Shown here: one piece after another, positions 8,628-17,630 of the stretch | Position numbering within the stretch: position 1 is the first letter of the stretch | Layout of the letters: every line of letters starts with the position of its first letter | Assembly: GCA_964561545.1 (NCBI GenBank) | Contig: CAZLQF010000031.1 | Span: 1-28,913, forward strand | Origin: CAZLQF01 sp964561545 | GTDB lineage: Bacteria > Bacteroidota > Bacteroidia > CAILMK01 > CAYYUA01 | Reading direction: 5' to 3' | DNA: 28,913 bases | Position numbers and translations under genes: made by a program | Notes under the pieces: generated by a model | Database searches by the model: none | What the model was told of the DNA's origin: nothing | Seen by the model: the letters and a program-made list of their open reading frames with translations, nothing else

Positions 8628-9803
8628 TTATGCTTTAACCAAGGTAGCCACAAAGAAATTTTCGGCTTGCTCGCGGTAACCCTCCAGGTATTGTTCATGT
8701 TTGATGTTCATGTCAAATTTGTTGTGGATGTAATCAATGTTTTCTTCGTTTTCGTGACTGAAGACGGAGCAGGTGATGTATACCAATTGGCCATGTTTTT
8801 TAAGGTAAGGGATCACATTTTCAAGCATTAGTCTTTGCTTTTTTTGGTAACGTTGCAATTGCTGTTCAGTGGCAAAGGGAATATTTTCAGGAGTCCGGGC
8901 CCAGGTACCTGAGCCAGTGCAAGGTGCATCCAAAATAATTCCGCTGAATTGTGGTAAATTTATTTGAACGGGTTGAGTCAAGTCGAGCTGGAATGATTTT
9001 TCAAGTGGCGTTTTGTTCCGTTCAAAACGCGATTGAAGGTTATCAAGGATCCGCTTCCTACTGTCGGATACCCATAGACGGGTTTCGGGAAATTGTTCCT
9101 TAAAAAGGAGGCTTTTGCCGCCACCCCCGGCACAACAGTCCCACCACAATTCACCTTTTTGCGGCTCAATGTAAGACAAGGTTCTTTGGGACGTTTTGTC
9201 TTGGATTTCGAATTTACCATTTTGGTAAGCAGGGAGTTTGGTTAAACTGAGTGATTGGGTAAATGCCAACGTATGATCATTGAGTTGTTGGATGGGTTCA
9301 AGTTGGTAATGTTTTAACTCCTCTTCAATTTCATGCATGTAACCTTGTTTAATTCTAATATAGGTATAGGGTTGATTGAATAAGGATTTGATATAATCAG
9401 GCCTGTTAATACTGGTTGATATTTGGCGGCATAAAGGAAAATGGTTTTCAAGGCTGATAAAAGGAAAGCATTGGGAAGCCAAATTCAGCTTATCATCGAT
9501 TGGTGAGTTAGTATCCGCTGGATTTAAATTGGTTTTTTGAGGAAGCCAATGTTCCAGAAAAGTATTCGGCTGATCTTCACTTAGAAAATGGGCCAGTACC
9601 AAACCAGTTTCAGGGGTTGTATGATGGATCAGGTTGCCCAACCTGAAATATTGATAAACAAGATTTCTTAATACCTTACGGTCTTTAGAGCCTATTTGTG
9701 AGTTGTTCTTGAAGTACTGTTTTAAGTACAGGTTGAGTGGTTGGGGAGGCGAATAATTGTTAATCAGTTGCAACGCGTGATTGTACCAAACCACTTCTTT
9801 CAT
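8628..9803 (-). CDS. RsmB/NOP-family rRNA m5C methyltransferase
   Basis: This 391-residue enzyme is predicted to make 5-methylcytosine in rRNA, by analogy with RsmB at C967 of 16S rRNA. The N-terminal third (about 1-140, 'NSQIGSKDRKVLRNLVYQYF') resembles the NusB-like RNA-binding part. The C-terminal Rossmann domain has the SAM motif 'WWDCCAGGGGKS'. Motif IV 'ILDAPCTGSG' carries Cys295, which releases the product, and motif VI 'YITCSVFSHENEENI' carries Cys345, the catalytic nucleophile; both cysteines are present. The start codon lies one base after the stop of the upstream lipoprotein gene, so translation of the two is probably coupled. The exact target base cannot be proved from sequence, so I give no symbol. 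Confidence 0.88.
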   Translation of the reverse strand: MKEVVWYNHALQLINNYSPPQPLNLYLKQYFKNNSQIGSKDRKVLRNLVYQYFRLGNLIHHTTPETGLVLAHFLSEDQPNTFLEHWLPQKTNLNPADTNSPIDDKLNLASQCFPFISLENHFPLCRQISTSINRPDYIKSLFNQPYTYIRIKQGYMHEIEEELKHYQLEPIQQLNDHTLAFTQSLSLTKLPAYQNGKFEIQDKTSQRTLSYIEPQKGELWWDCCAGGGGKSLLFKEQFPETRLWVSDSRKRILDNLQSRFERNKTPLEKSFQLDLTQPVQINLPQFSGIILDAPCTGSGTWARTPENIPFATEQQLQRYQKKQRLMLENVIPYLKKHGQLVYITCSVFSHENEENIDYIHNKFDMNIKHEQYLEGYREQAENFFVATLVKA

Positions 9804-9804
9804 G

Positions 9805-11139
9805 TCAATTGGTGATGTTTTTTAGTTGAAAGTCGTCAAATTCTAAAATATTTAGGAATCCATTTTCCCAGCCACGATTTCCTTTGATTTGCCTTGAGAC
9901 AAAATTTGAATGGATCAAAGGAATCTTTAAATCGTACCAATTTCTTTGAAAATAAGTTCCATAGTCATGGAGCATATGCCCTAATAGCAGGGTTAAGTCA
10001 TAACTCTGAATGGCGTACTTGTTGGGCTCTACGGCATACTCCTGCCTGTAGGATTTAATAAATCGAATGGTCCTTGGATCATTATAATTCACATGATAAT
10101 TGGCTAAAAAGTGCATGTTAAATTTTTCCATGAGATTACCTTTCAGGGTTTCAAACTCAAGCCATTTTGAGAGCCCAATGATGGTAATGGCTGTATCTAT
10201 GGTTTGAAGTTTGGAAAGGATCGAAGCGACAAATACTTCGTCTTCAGAAGGAATCACGACAACATTGTTAGTAGCTTTGAGGGTATCTCTAAAAAAGGTG
10301 TCTGTACGCCAGTTACCCTTGGGTAGTTTGATTTTTTGGTAACTCGTGAATAGGTCCCTGTTCACGAGACTGTCTACCTGATCAGCAAATGCCAATTGGT
10401 TAGGTTTACCGCTATGGATGACATGAATGTGGTAATCCTTGAACTTGCGCATAAGTAAATTGGTAAGGTGTTCAGCTTGAACTTGATGGCCTTGCAAAGG
10501 GGTCAGAAAATAGGGGTTGTTGGCAACGCAGGTATCTACGTAAGCAAAAGGGGAGGCCATGTTGATCTTGTTTTGCTTAGAAAATTCTGAAACCAGCTTC
10601 ACGTTATTGGTGAAAAGTGGGCCAATGATAAGATCAGGGTTCAGCTCATCTAATTCATTCCTGATCAATTCCTGAGTTTGAAGCGGTTCATTTTTGGTAT
10701 CAAAAACATGTACATTAAAATCTGTGCCACAAGCCTTTAAAGTGTCAAAAGCTTGCTGAAGCCCAAAGTAATAATCAAGGGCTACTGACCCTATTTTTTG
10801 CGCATTTTGTTTTTCACGTGCTTCAGGATCCAGAAATAAGGGAAGTAAAACAGCAATCTCATAGCTTTCCTTCATTTCAACCGGATAAAGACGGTTCAAA
10901 CTGTCTTTTTCTAAGGCTTTGGTTGTGTCTTTAGGAATTTTAGCGGCTAACGTATCTTGTTCTACTTGATCCTTTGAAGCCTTTTCATGCTCTTTTTCTT
11001 CTTTCCAGGCATCTTTATCAGGTTCATCCTGGGTAGTTTTTATAATGCCACAGGAAGTTATGAAAAGCATGCAAACTAGAAATACAATTTTATTCCCACT
11101 CAATAGTGGCTGGTGGTTTAGAACTAATGTCATACACAA
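9805..11139 (-). CDS. type 1 periplasmic-binding-protein-like lipoprotein
   Basis: This exported lipoprotein has a type 1 periplasmic-binding fold, related to the amino acid/LivJ-like PBP1 group found in Bacteroidota (often with LysM domains, which are absent here). After the lipobox FITSC comes a highly charged linker (about 35-90), then 'YEIAVLLPLFLDPEAREKQ', 'DYYFGLQQAFDTL', 'PDLIIGPLFTNNVKLVSEF' and 'ASPFAYVDTC', which are the usual strand-helix units of that fold. No ligand can be inferred. From ATG 11139 the gene overlaps the guaA end by 50 bases and gives a long signal region (444 residues). A TTG at 11103 gives a more typical short signal (MSGNKIVFLVCMLFITSC) and may be the true start. 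The stop is one base from the next gene's start. Confidence 0.8.
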   Translation of the reverse strand: MCMTLVLNHQPLLSGNKIVFLVCMLFITSCGIIKTTQDEPDKDAWKEEKEHEKASKDQVEQDTLAAKIPKDTTKALEKDSLNRLYPVEMKESYEIAVLLPLFLDPEAREKQNAQKIGSVALDYYFGLQQAFDTLKACGTDFNVHVFDTKNEPLQTQELIRNELDELNPDLIIGPLFTNNVKLVSEFSKQNKINMASPFAYVDTCVANNPYFLTPLQGHQVQAEHLTNLLMRKFKDYHIHVIHSGKPNQLAFADQVDSLVNRDLFTSYQKIKLPKGNWRTDTFFRDTLKATNNVVVIPSEDEVFVASILSKLQTIDTAITIIGLSKWLEFETLKGNLMEKFNMHFLANYHVNYNDPRTIRFIKSYRQEYAVEPNKYAIQSYDLTLLLGHMLHDYGTYFQRNWYDLKIPLIHSNFVSRQIKGNRGWENGFLNILEFDDFQLKNITN

Positions 11140-12619
11140 CCCGGTTTACACCTTTTATATTGTTGATGATCTCATTTGAAACATGGGCCAAAAAATCATA
11201 GGGAAGCCGGTTCCAATCAGCCGTCATGCCATCATGCGACTGTACTGCCCTGAGGGCAACCACTTGTTCATAAGTTCGTTCATCTCCCATTACACCAACA
11301 GCCTGGATGGGGAGTAAAACAGCGCCTGCTTGCCAAACATCATCGTACAATCCTTGTGCTTCTAATTGTTGAATAAAAATATGATCAGCTTCTTGCAGCA
11401 TGCTTACCTTTTCAGGGGTTACATCCCCTAAAATACGAATGGCAAGCCCCGGACCCGGAAAAGGATGGCGGCTAAGAATCTTTGCAGGAACGCCAATTGT
11501 TTTCCCAACCTGGCGAACCTCATCTTTAAATAAGGAAGCCAAAGGTTCTACCACATCCATTTTCATTTTTTCAGGCAGCCCACCAACATTGTGATGAGAT
11601 TTAATGGTAGCTGATGGGCCTTTTATACTGTGCGATTCAATGCGATCGGGATAAATCGTACCCTGCCCGAGGTATTGAACCCCTTCTATTTCATGGGCTT
11701 GCTCATCAAAAACTCGAATAAAGGTTTGCCCAATGATCTTTCGCTTCTCTTCAGGATCACTGACGCCCTTCAAAGCTTGGTAAAAGCGTTTTTTGGCATC
11801 AATCCCTTTTACATTTAACCCTGAATTTTGGTAGGACGCCAACACCGTTTCAAATTCCTGCTTTCTCAGCAGACCTGTATCTACAAAAATGCAATAGAGC
11901 TGGTCACCAATCGCTTTATGGATCAAATAAGCTGCCACGGAGGAGTCCACACCTCCTGATAATCCCATCACCACTTTTTCGCCACGCAGTTGGGTTTTCA
12001 GGCTTTTCACTGTTTCTTCCACAAAATGAGCTGGCGTCCAATCCGGAGTGATTCCGCAGATATTTTCCAGAAAGTTTTGAAGTAAGGTAGAGCCTTGTTC
12101 GGTATGGGTTACTTCAGGGTGAAATTGAATACCGTAAGCCAAGTTCTCCTCAGCTTTGAATGCAGCTATCACCGCTTCTTGGTTCGTGGCCATTACCTGG
12201 CAAGAAGCCGGCAATGATAAAATACTGTCGCCATGGGACATCCAAACTTGCGAATCTTCTTCTATGTTTTCCAGTAGATAAGATGCTCCATTCACTACAT
12301 TTAAATATGATCGTCCGTATTCACGGGCGTTTGAAGCTTGTATGGAACCTCCCAATTGCTTGGCAATAAGTTGTGCACCGTAACAAATACCTAATAAAGG
12401 TACTGAAGGTAGTTCATTGAGCAGGTCAAGCCTTGGGGCCGATTCCTCTGAAACGGAATAGGGGCTTCCTGAAAGGATGATACCTTTTACGGAATCATCC
12501 ATTTTCGGCAAATGGCTATAAGGATGTATTTCACAATAAATGTTAAGTTCTCTTACTTTTCTGGCAATAAGTTGGGTATATTGAGAACCAAAATCTATTA
12601 TGATAACTTGGTCGTGCAT
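11090..12619 (-). CDS. guaA: GMP synthase (glutamine-hydrolysing)
   Basis: This cytoplasmic enzyme converts XMP, ATP and glutamine to GMP in purine synthesis. The 509 residues contain both halves. The N-terminal glutamine amidotransferase has the Cys79 nucleophile in 'GICYGAQ' and the His167/Glu169 partners in 'GIQFHPEV'. The ATP pyrophosphatase has the P-loop 'GLSGGVDSSV' (219-228). The C-terminal dimerisation domain ends in 'PPATIEWE', the standard end of the family. Start and length are normal. It is first in a three-gene minus-strand run with a lipoprotein gene overlapping its last 50 bases and an rRNA methyltransferase. No purine riboswitch or -7 element was visible in the 119 bases upstream. 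Confidence 0.96.
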   Translation of the reverse strand: MHDQVIIIDFGSQYTQLIARKVRELNIYCEIHPYSHLPKMDDSVKGIILSGSPYSVSEESAPRLDLLNELPSVPLLGICYGAQLIAKQLGGSIQASNAREYGRSYLNVVNGASYLLENIEEDSQVWMSHGDSILSLPASCQVMATNQEAVIAAFKAEENLAYGIQFHPEVTHTEQGSTLLQNFLENICGITPDWTPAHFVEETVKSLKTQLRGEKVVMGLSGGVDSSVAAYLIHKAIGDQLYCIFVDTGLLRKQEFETVLASYQNSGLNVKGIDAKKRFYQALKGVSDPEEKRKIIGQTFIRVFDEQAHEIEGVQYLGQGTIYPDRIESHSIKGPSATIKSHHNVGGLPEKMKMDVVEPLASLFKDEVRQVGKTIGVPAKILSRHPFPGPGLAIRILGDVTPEKVSMLQEADHIFIQQLEAQGLYDDVWQAGAVLLPIQAVGVMGDERTYEQVVALRAVQSHDGMTADWNRLPYDFLAHVSNEIINNIKGVNRVVYDISSKPPATIEWE

Positions 12620-12669
12620 CTATATATTCTCAGTTTGGCTTTTTGATCTACAGGTTATCTGATTTAATT

Positions 12670-12747
12670 TGCATTAATTGTTTGAATTGGTAAGCCACAT
12701 TCTTTCCCATTCAATTTCATTACTAATTGGGATGTGCATTAATTGTT
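12670..12747. repeat. pair of 13-bp direct repeats at the valS end
   Basis: TGCATTAATTGTT occurs at 12670-12682 and again at 12735-12747, where it overlaps the valS stop codon. The 52 bases between them are unremarkable. This could be a scar of a small duplication or insertion, or chance in AT-rich DNA. Confidence 0.4.
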
Positions 12748-15396
12748 GTTTCCCAATCTTTTCAGGTTTTCTTCCAATTTACGGATCTTCTCCTCTGCGT
12801 CCCGCTTTTTTTGCTTTTCCTTTTCCACAACTTCTGGTTTTGCATTGTTGATGAAGCCATGATTGCTTAATTTTTTCATTACACTGTCCAGGAAGCCTTT
12901 GGTATAATCCAATTCTTCTTTAGTTTTTTGAATTTGGGATGTTATGTCATCCCTTGAATCTTCATGTTGGATTTGAATTTCATCGTTGGCAATCACATGT
13001 ATATTTGAATTATCTTCAAATTCATTTACGATCGAGAGCTTATCAATTTCAGCTGCTTTTTGAATGATGGCCCCATAATTATCATAAAAAACTTGCCAGT
13101 TGGGTTTTACGAATAAACTGACCGGTTCTTTTTGGCTTAGCTCATGTTCTGATTTAAAATTGCGTATGGTGGAATTGACATCAATGATCTTGTCAAAATC
13201 TTTGAGTTTTTCATTGCGGTAATCACCTTTCTTTGGATAATCGGCTATCATAATGCAATCTGCTTCCTTTCGAGGCCTCAATTGGTGCCATACTTCTTCG
13301 GTAATGAATGGCATGTAGGGGTGTAATAGCTTGAGCAGGTTCTCAAAAAAGCCAAGGGTTTTTTCATAAGTTGCTTCATCGATCGATTCATCCTCTTCTG
13401 GCTTGACCCATTCAAGGTATCGCGAGCAGAAATCATCCCAGAACAAGCGGTAAATGTGGGTGACTATTTCGGAGATCCTGAAATCCTCGTAAGCCTTTTC
13501 TATCTGATGTATGGTTGCCTGGAATTTATTCTCAAATAGCCAAATGCTCTGGTTATATCGATTTTGGGTGGATGCATCATTAACTTTACCTATTTTGTCA
13601 TTTGCTTCCCAGCTTTTAACCAGTTTAAGGGCATTCCAGATTTTATTTGCGAAGTTTCGACCTTGATTGCAGAGTTTTTCATCGAACAACATGTCATTGC
13701 CGGCAGGGGCGCTGAAAAGGACACCAAACCTTACACCATCTGCACCATAATCGTCCATTAAACGGAATATGTCCGGAGAATTACCCAATGATTTGGAGAA
13801 TTTCCTTCCATATTTATCCCGGACCGTTCCGGTAAAATAAACCTTTTGAAAAGGTTTGGCCTCGCGGTATTCATAGCCGGCCATGATCATCCTGGCCACC
13901 CAGAAGAAGATAATGTCTGGGGCTGTGACGAGTACGTCTGTGGGATAATAGTAGTTGATCTCTTTGTTGTTCGGATTTAAAATGCCATCAAATACCGTGA
14001 TGGGCCAAAGCCATGAAGAAAACCAGGTGTCTACAACATCCTCATCCTGTTGTAGGTCATCCATGGTTAAGGAAGACTTACCGGATTGTTCCTTGGCCTT
14101 TTCCAGGGCTTCCTCGGGGGTTTCAGCTACTACATAATTGCCATTTGGCAAGTAATAGGCTGGTATGCGTTGGCCCCACCATAATTGACGTGATACGCAC
14201 CAATCCTTGATGTTTTCCATCCAATGGCGGTACATGTTCTTGAACTTCTCCGGGAAAAAATGGATCTCATCGTTCATGACGTTTTGAAGGGCCGGACGGG
14301 CCATCTCCTTCATACGGCAAAACCATTGGTTGGAAAGCTTGGGCTCAATGATGGAATTGGTTCTTTCGGAGTAACCGATTTTGTTATTGATCTCCTCCGT
14401 TTTTACGAATTGTTTTAATTTGTTTAAAGCATCAAGCATTTGCTTACGGCCTGAAAATCGGTCAGCGCCCACGAAAAATTTGGCACGCTCATTAAGTTTT
14501 GCTTCATCATCTAAAACGTCAATGGTCTCAAGGCTATGCTTAATACCGAGCTCATGGTCATTGGGATCATGGGCTGGGGTAATCTTTAAAGCCCCGGTAC
14601 CAAATTCCTGGTCCACATACTCATCCTGAATAATAGGTACGGATCGATCGACAACCGGAACAATGGCGTTTTTGCCAATTAAGTGTTGATAACGCTCGTC
14701 TGAAGGATTTACACATATGGCCGAGTCACCCAAAATGGTTTCAGGCCTTGTTGTAGCAACGGTTAGGGTTTCATCGGAATCCTGGATCAGGTATTGGATG
14801 TAGTAAAGCTCTGAAGTAACTTCCTTATAATCAACTTCTTCATCAGAAATAGCTGTTTGGGCCACTGGATCCCAGTTAACCATTTGCTGACCCTTATAGA
14901 TGTAACCTTTGTTGTGAAGGTCAACAAAAACCTTGATCACTGATTTGTAAAGTGCATCTTCCATGGTGAAGCGGGTTCGCTCCCAATCGCAGCTTGCCCC
15001 AATGCGCTTAAGCTGTTTTAAAATGATCCCGCCATATTCTTCTTTCCATTGCCAGGCATATTCCAGAAATTCTTCCCGCGAGATGCTGTTCTTTTCAATG
15101 CCTTGTTCCTTAAGCATTTCAACTACCTTGGCTTCCGTAGCGATGGAGGCATGATCGGTACCAGGAACCCAACAAGCATTTTTGCCCTGCATCCGTGCCC
15201 TGCGTACCAGTACATCCTGAATGGTATTGTTCAATACGTGCCCCATGTGCAGGACACCCGTTACGTTGGGTGGTGGTATCACTATCGTATATGGCTTTTG
15301 GTCATTAGGTTCGGAATGGAAAAGCTTGTTGGCTTCCCAAACCTTATACCATTTATCTTCGATCTCAGCAGGATTGAAGTGTTTGGCAATGTTCAT
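12739..15396 (-). CDS. valS: valyl-tRNA synthetase
   Basis: This class Ia enzyme charges tRNA-Val with valine and edits misacylated threonine. With the start at ATG 15396 it has 885 residues, beginning 'MNIAKHFNPAEIEDKWYKVW', the normal N-terminus. An ATG nine codons upstream is less likely because a -7 promoter element overlaps it. The HIGH motif is HMGH (50-53) in 'PPPNVTGVLHMGHVLNN'. The editing domain has 'TTRPETILGD' and 'GTGALKITPAHDPNDHE', followed by 'WFSSWLWP'. The KMSKS loop reads KFSKS (532-536), a permitted variant. The anticodon-binding part and a charged C-terminal coiled coil ('EKEKQKKRDAEEKIRKLEEN'), typical of ValS and not IleS, complete it. Confidence 0.96.
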   Translation of the reverse strand: MNIAKHFNPAEIEDKWYKVWEANKLFHSEPNDQKPYTIVIPPPNVTGVLHMGHVLNNTIQDVLVRRARMQGKNACWVPGTDHASIATEAKVVEMLKEQGIEKNSISREEFLEYAWQWKEEYGGIILKQLKRIGASCDWERTRFTMEDALYKSVIKVFVDLHNKGYIYKGQQMVNWDPVAQTAISDEEVDYKEVTSELYYIQYLIQDSDETLTVATTRPETILGDSAICVNPSDERYQHLIGKNAIVPVVDRSVPIIQDEYVDQEFGTGALKITPAHDPNDHELGIKHSLETIDVLDDEAKLNERAKFFVGADRFSGRKQMLDALNKLKQFVKTEEINNKIGYSERTNSIIEPKLSNQWFCRMKEMARPALQNVMNDEIHFFPEKFKNMYRHWMENIKDWCVSRQLWWGQRIPAYYLPNGNYVVAETPEEALEKAKEQSGKSSLTMDDLQQDEDVVDTWFSSWLWPITVFDGILNPNNKEINYYYPTDVLVTAPDIIFFWVARMIMAGYEYREAKPFQKVYFTGTVRDKYGRKFSKSLGNSPDIFRLMDDYGADGVRFGVLFSAPAGNDMLFDEKLCNQGRNFANKIWNALKLVKSWEANDKIGKVNDASTQNRYNQSIWLFENKFQATIHQIEKAYEDFRISEIVTHIYRLFWDDFCSRYLEWVKPEEDESIDEATYEKTLGFFENLLKLLHPYMPFITEEVWHQLRPRKEADCIMIADYPKKGDYRNEKLKDFDKIIDVNSTIRNFKSEHELSQKEPVSLFVKPNWQVFYDNYGAIIQKAAEIDKLSIVNEFEDNSNIHVIANDEIQIQHEDSRDDITSQIQKTKEELDYTKGFLDSVMKKLSNHGFINNAKPEVVEKEKQKKRDAEEKIRKLEENLKRLGNNN

Positions 15397-15420
15397 AAAA
15401 TATGGGTCATTTTCGCAGTG

Positions 15421-15428
15421 CAAAAATA
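15421..15428 (-). promoter_or_regulatory. valS: possible -7 promoter element for valS (TATTTTTG)
   Basis: The minus strand reads TATTTTTG, an exact TAnnTTTG match, 25 bases upstream of the ATG at 15396. It overlaps the alternative ATG at 15423, which supports the shorter protein. A matching -33 TTG at the standard spacing was not found. Confidence 0.4.
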
Positions 15429-15533
15429 GGCAAATTGTAATTATTGGCTTTTGTACTTAGTGCTTAATAACTAATTGGTCCATTAGCATTCAGAACTTAT
15501 AGAAGTCGCTCGAATCAATAAGCCAAGCAAGCT

Positions 15534-16172
15534 TCATTCAGCAATTACATAAGTAAACATGTAGCCATTGAATTCCTGATAATGGATGGGAAGATTCTGT
15601 TGCTTACCATTTTTGCAAATGGCAGCATTCACAATGCCCTCTTCCTTGTATTGAAATGGTTCCAGCAGGATGTTTTCCTTCAAGATCAGATCTTTTTTTC
15701 CGTGCAACTTGTACAAAGATTCCTTGCCACTCCAATACACAAACATCTTTTTAATCCTATCTTCTTCACGAATGGTATCAAGTTCTTGATCGCTCATGAA
15801 CTTATGGGCAATTTCCTCAATTTTGGGTTTGATGTATTCAATGTCGATTCCAACTTTTTGCTTGCTGATGATGACAGCAGCATAATCGAAAGAATGGGAA
15901 ATGGACAATTCATAATCAAAATTCATGAGGCGAGGCTTTCCATGCTTATCTCCTTCTAAACGAATGAATTCAGGGGTGTCAAGAAGATTACGAATCAGCA
16001 CACGGCTGCTGAGCCAGTGTAAGTTACGCTTGCCTTTTCTTAAGCGGTCAAAGAAAGCTAATTCCTGCTCATTGAGTTTTAACCGCTTTTTTAGGTCCTC
16101 AATGTTTTCCTCTACGCGCCAAATACCAATTTGCGTTTGTTTAGGTAATTGTTTGTGAACTACCAGTGGCAT
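15534..16172 (-). CDS. 4'-phosphopantetheinyl transferase superfamily protein (Sfp/AcpT type)
   Basis: This 212-residue enzyme is predicted to transfer 4'-phosphopantetheine from CoA to a serine of an acyl or peptidyl carrier protein, turning apo-carrier into holo-carrier. The superfamily motifs are present in order: 'ISHS' (91-94), 'VGIDIEYI' with the Mg-binding Asp and Glu (about 107-114), and 'WSGKESLYKLHGKK' (147-160). The size matches the Sfp-type group. It could serve fatty acid synthesis as the housekeeping enzyme, or a secondary-metabolite carrier; no carrier protein gene is nearby to decide. The gene stands alone on the minus strand between valS and the WD40 gene. Confidence 0.88.
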   Translation of the reverse strand: MPLVVHKQLPKQTQIGIWRVEENIEDLKKRLKLNEQELAFFDRLRKGKRNLHWLSSRVLIRNLLDTPEFIRLEGDKHGKPRLMNFDYELSISHSFDYAAVIISKQKVGIDIEYIKPKIEEIAHKFMSDQELDTIREEDRIKKMFVYWSGKESLYKLHGKKDLILKENILLEPFQYKEEGIVNAAICKNGKQQNLPIHYQEFNGYMFTYVIAE

Positions 16173-16366
16173 AAGAATCCCTTTGCTTTTACCAAATATC
16201 GTAAATATATAAGATAAAGGTGTACATTTTTGGAAAATGTAGCTTACGGTTTATTCTCTTTTATTGGTCTACTATTAACGATAATAAGGTTCACTTCAAA
16301 CCTATAGGTGAGGAATTTTACCTTTCAGGAATTGTTTTGAACTTTGCGGCAATAAAACAACAGCTA

Positions 16367-17281
16367 ATGGCAATCTCAGTAGAGAAGGTACAGGAATTCC
16401 AGGGACATAAAGATTGTATATACGCCATATCTTACGGTGAAACTGCCAAAGAGTTTTTTACAGGTGCCGGTGATGGGTGGGTTGTTAAATGGAACCTTGA
16501 ATCTGGCGATGAAGGAAAATTAGCGGCCACTTTTCCTACCAGTATTTACGCCATCCGGTATTTAGCGGGCCGGGATATTGTGATGGTTGGCCTATCCCGT
16601 GGTGGTTATTTTTTATTGGATCTCAAAAGTGCTCAACCCTTCAAATCTTTTCAAAAAGATCATGGCATTTTTGATTTTAAGATCATTCCTCATCAGCAAA
16701 ATATGATCATAGCAGGAGAGAAAGGCCATTTGCATTTCCTCGATCTTGATAATTATGAAGAGATCAAGAGTGAAAAACCGGCCAGTGGAAATGTGCGCAA
16801 TATCAACCTTTCACCCGATGGGAATTACTTTGTAGCTGGTTGTAGTGATGAATACATTCGGATTTATGATACAGCGAATTTTCAGTTGGTGAAGGAATTT
16901 TGGGGTCATGAAAAATCGGCCTTTTGCGCAACTTATTCGCCTGATGGTAAGTACCTCTTATCCGGAGGACGTGATGCCCAATTGAAAATCTGGGATGTGG
17001 AAAATGATTACGACCTTTACTTGAAGGTGCCGGCCCATTATTTCACCATCAACGATATTGTGCTAAGCCCTGATCACAGATGGTTTGCTACCGGTAGCCG
17101 GGATAAGACTGTAAAGATTTGGGATCTTGAAACTTTTGAATTGCAGAAAGTGATTGATATGGATAAATTTGAAGGCCATCGCCACTCGATCAATGAAATG
17201 ATCTGGACCACCTACAACAACTACTTGGTGTCCGCCAGTGATGATAAGTTGGTGAAGGTGTGGAAGATTACGCAGGATTAA
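16367..17281 (+). CDS. WD40-repeat beta-propeller protein
   Basis: This 304-residue protein consists almost wholly of WD40 repeats, predicted to form a seven-bladed propeller used for protein-protein contacts. Clear GH...WD units include 'FQGHKDCIYAISY', 'FWGHEKSAFCATYSPDGKYL' ending in LKIWD, 'SPDHRWFATGSRDKTVKIWD' and the last 'EGHRHSINEMIW...DKLVKVWKI'. There is no signal peptide, so it is likely cytoplasmic. The frame is open back to 16220, but the upstream translation has no repeat pattern, and the ATG at 16367 gives a protein that starts at blade one; I prefer that. The partner is unknown, and no kinase, protease or transposon gene adjoins it. Confidence 0.85.
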   Translation: MAISVEKVQEFQGHKDCIYAISYGETAKEFFTGAGDGWVVKWNLESGDEGKLAATFPTSIYAIRYLAGRDIVMVGLSRGGYFLLDLKSAQPFKSFQKDHGIFDFKIIPHQQNMIIAGEKGHLHFLDLDNYEEIKSEKPASGNVRNINLSPDGNYFVAGCSDEYIRIYDTANFQLVKEFWGHEKSAFCATYSPDGKYLLSGGRDAQLKIWDVENDYDLYLKVPAHYFTINDIVLSPDHRWFATGSRDKTVKIWDLETFELQKVIDMDKFEGHRHSINEMIWTTYNNYLVSASDDKLVKVWKITQD

Positions 17282-17580
17282 AATTAAGTCAAACGGTTAT
17301 CGGTAATCGGGGCTCTATTTGACTGGGCGTTATGCTAAAAATTCTGCTTAGGGTGCCTAATGATCAACAAGCGTCAGGTATTGTAAGGTTTTAGGCTTAC
17401 TTGACAGGTATCAATTAGGTTAATACCTTAAAGTGATCAATATAGCTCATCCAGCGTCAATAAATGCATGTTTTATTGGCCTAAATTCTTGATGGTTTGT
17501 GCATAAGGTAACTTTACTTCAATGATTTTTAATAGCAATGAATTTTTAATAGATAGGATAGGGGAGCAATATCCGTTTTT
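17282..17580. other. intergenic stretch with no gene seen
   Basis: These roughly 300 bases lie between the WD40 gene and the dcd promoter region. All frames are broken by stops. GTCAAA and TTTGAC near 17288-17324 could pair over a long loop, but there is no T-run, so I do not call a terminator. Confidence 0.5.
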
Positions 17581-17588
17581 TAAATTTG
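17581..17588 (+). promoter_or_regulatory. dcd: possible -7 promoter element for dcd (TAAATTTG)
   Basis: TAAATTTG matches the TAnnTTTG consensus exactly, 42 bases before the dcd ATG. No TTG is seen at the expected distance upstream. Confidence 0.45.
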
Positions 17589-17630
17589 CCGCCCAGATCG
17601 ACTCAAGCGTTGTTAAAATAATTGATGTCC

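Noticed and set aside
15049..15429. 126-codon plus-strand frame opposite valS
   Set aside because: Lies antisense to the conserved N-terminal part of valS and has no recognisable content.
16220..16366. Upstream extension of the WD40 protein
   Set aside because: The extra 49 residues show no repeat pattern and no signal peptide; ATG 16367 starts cleanly at the first blade.
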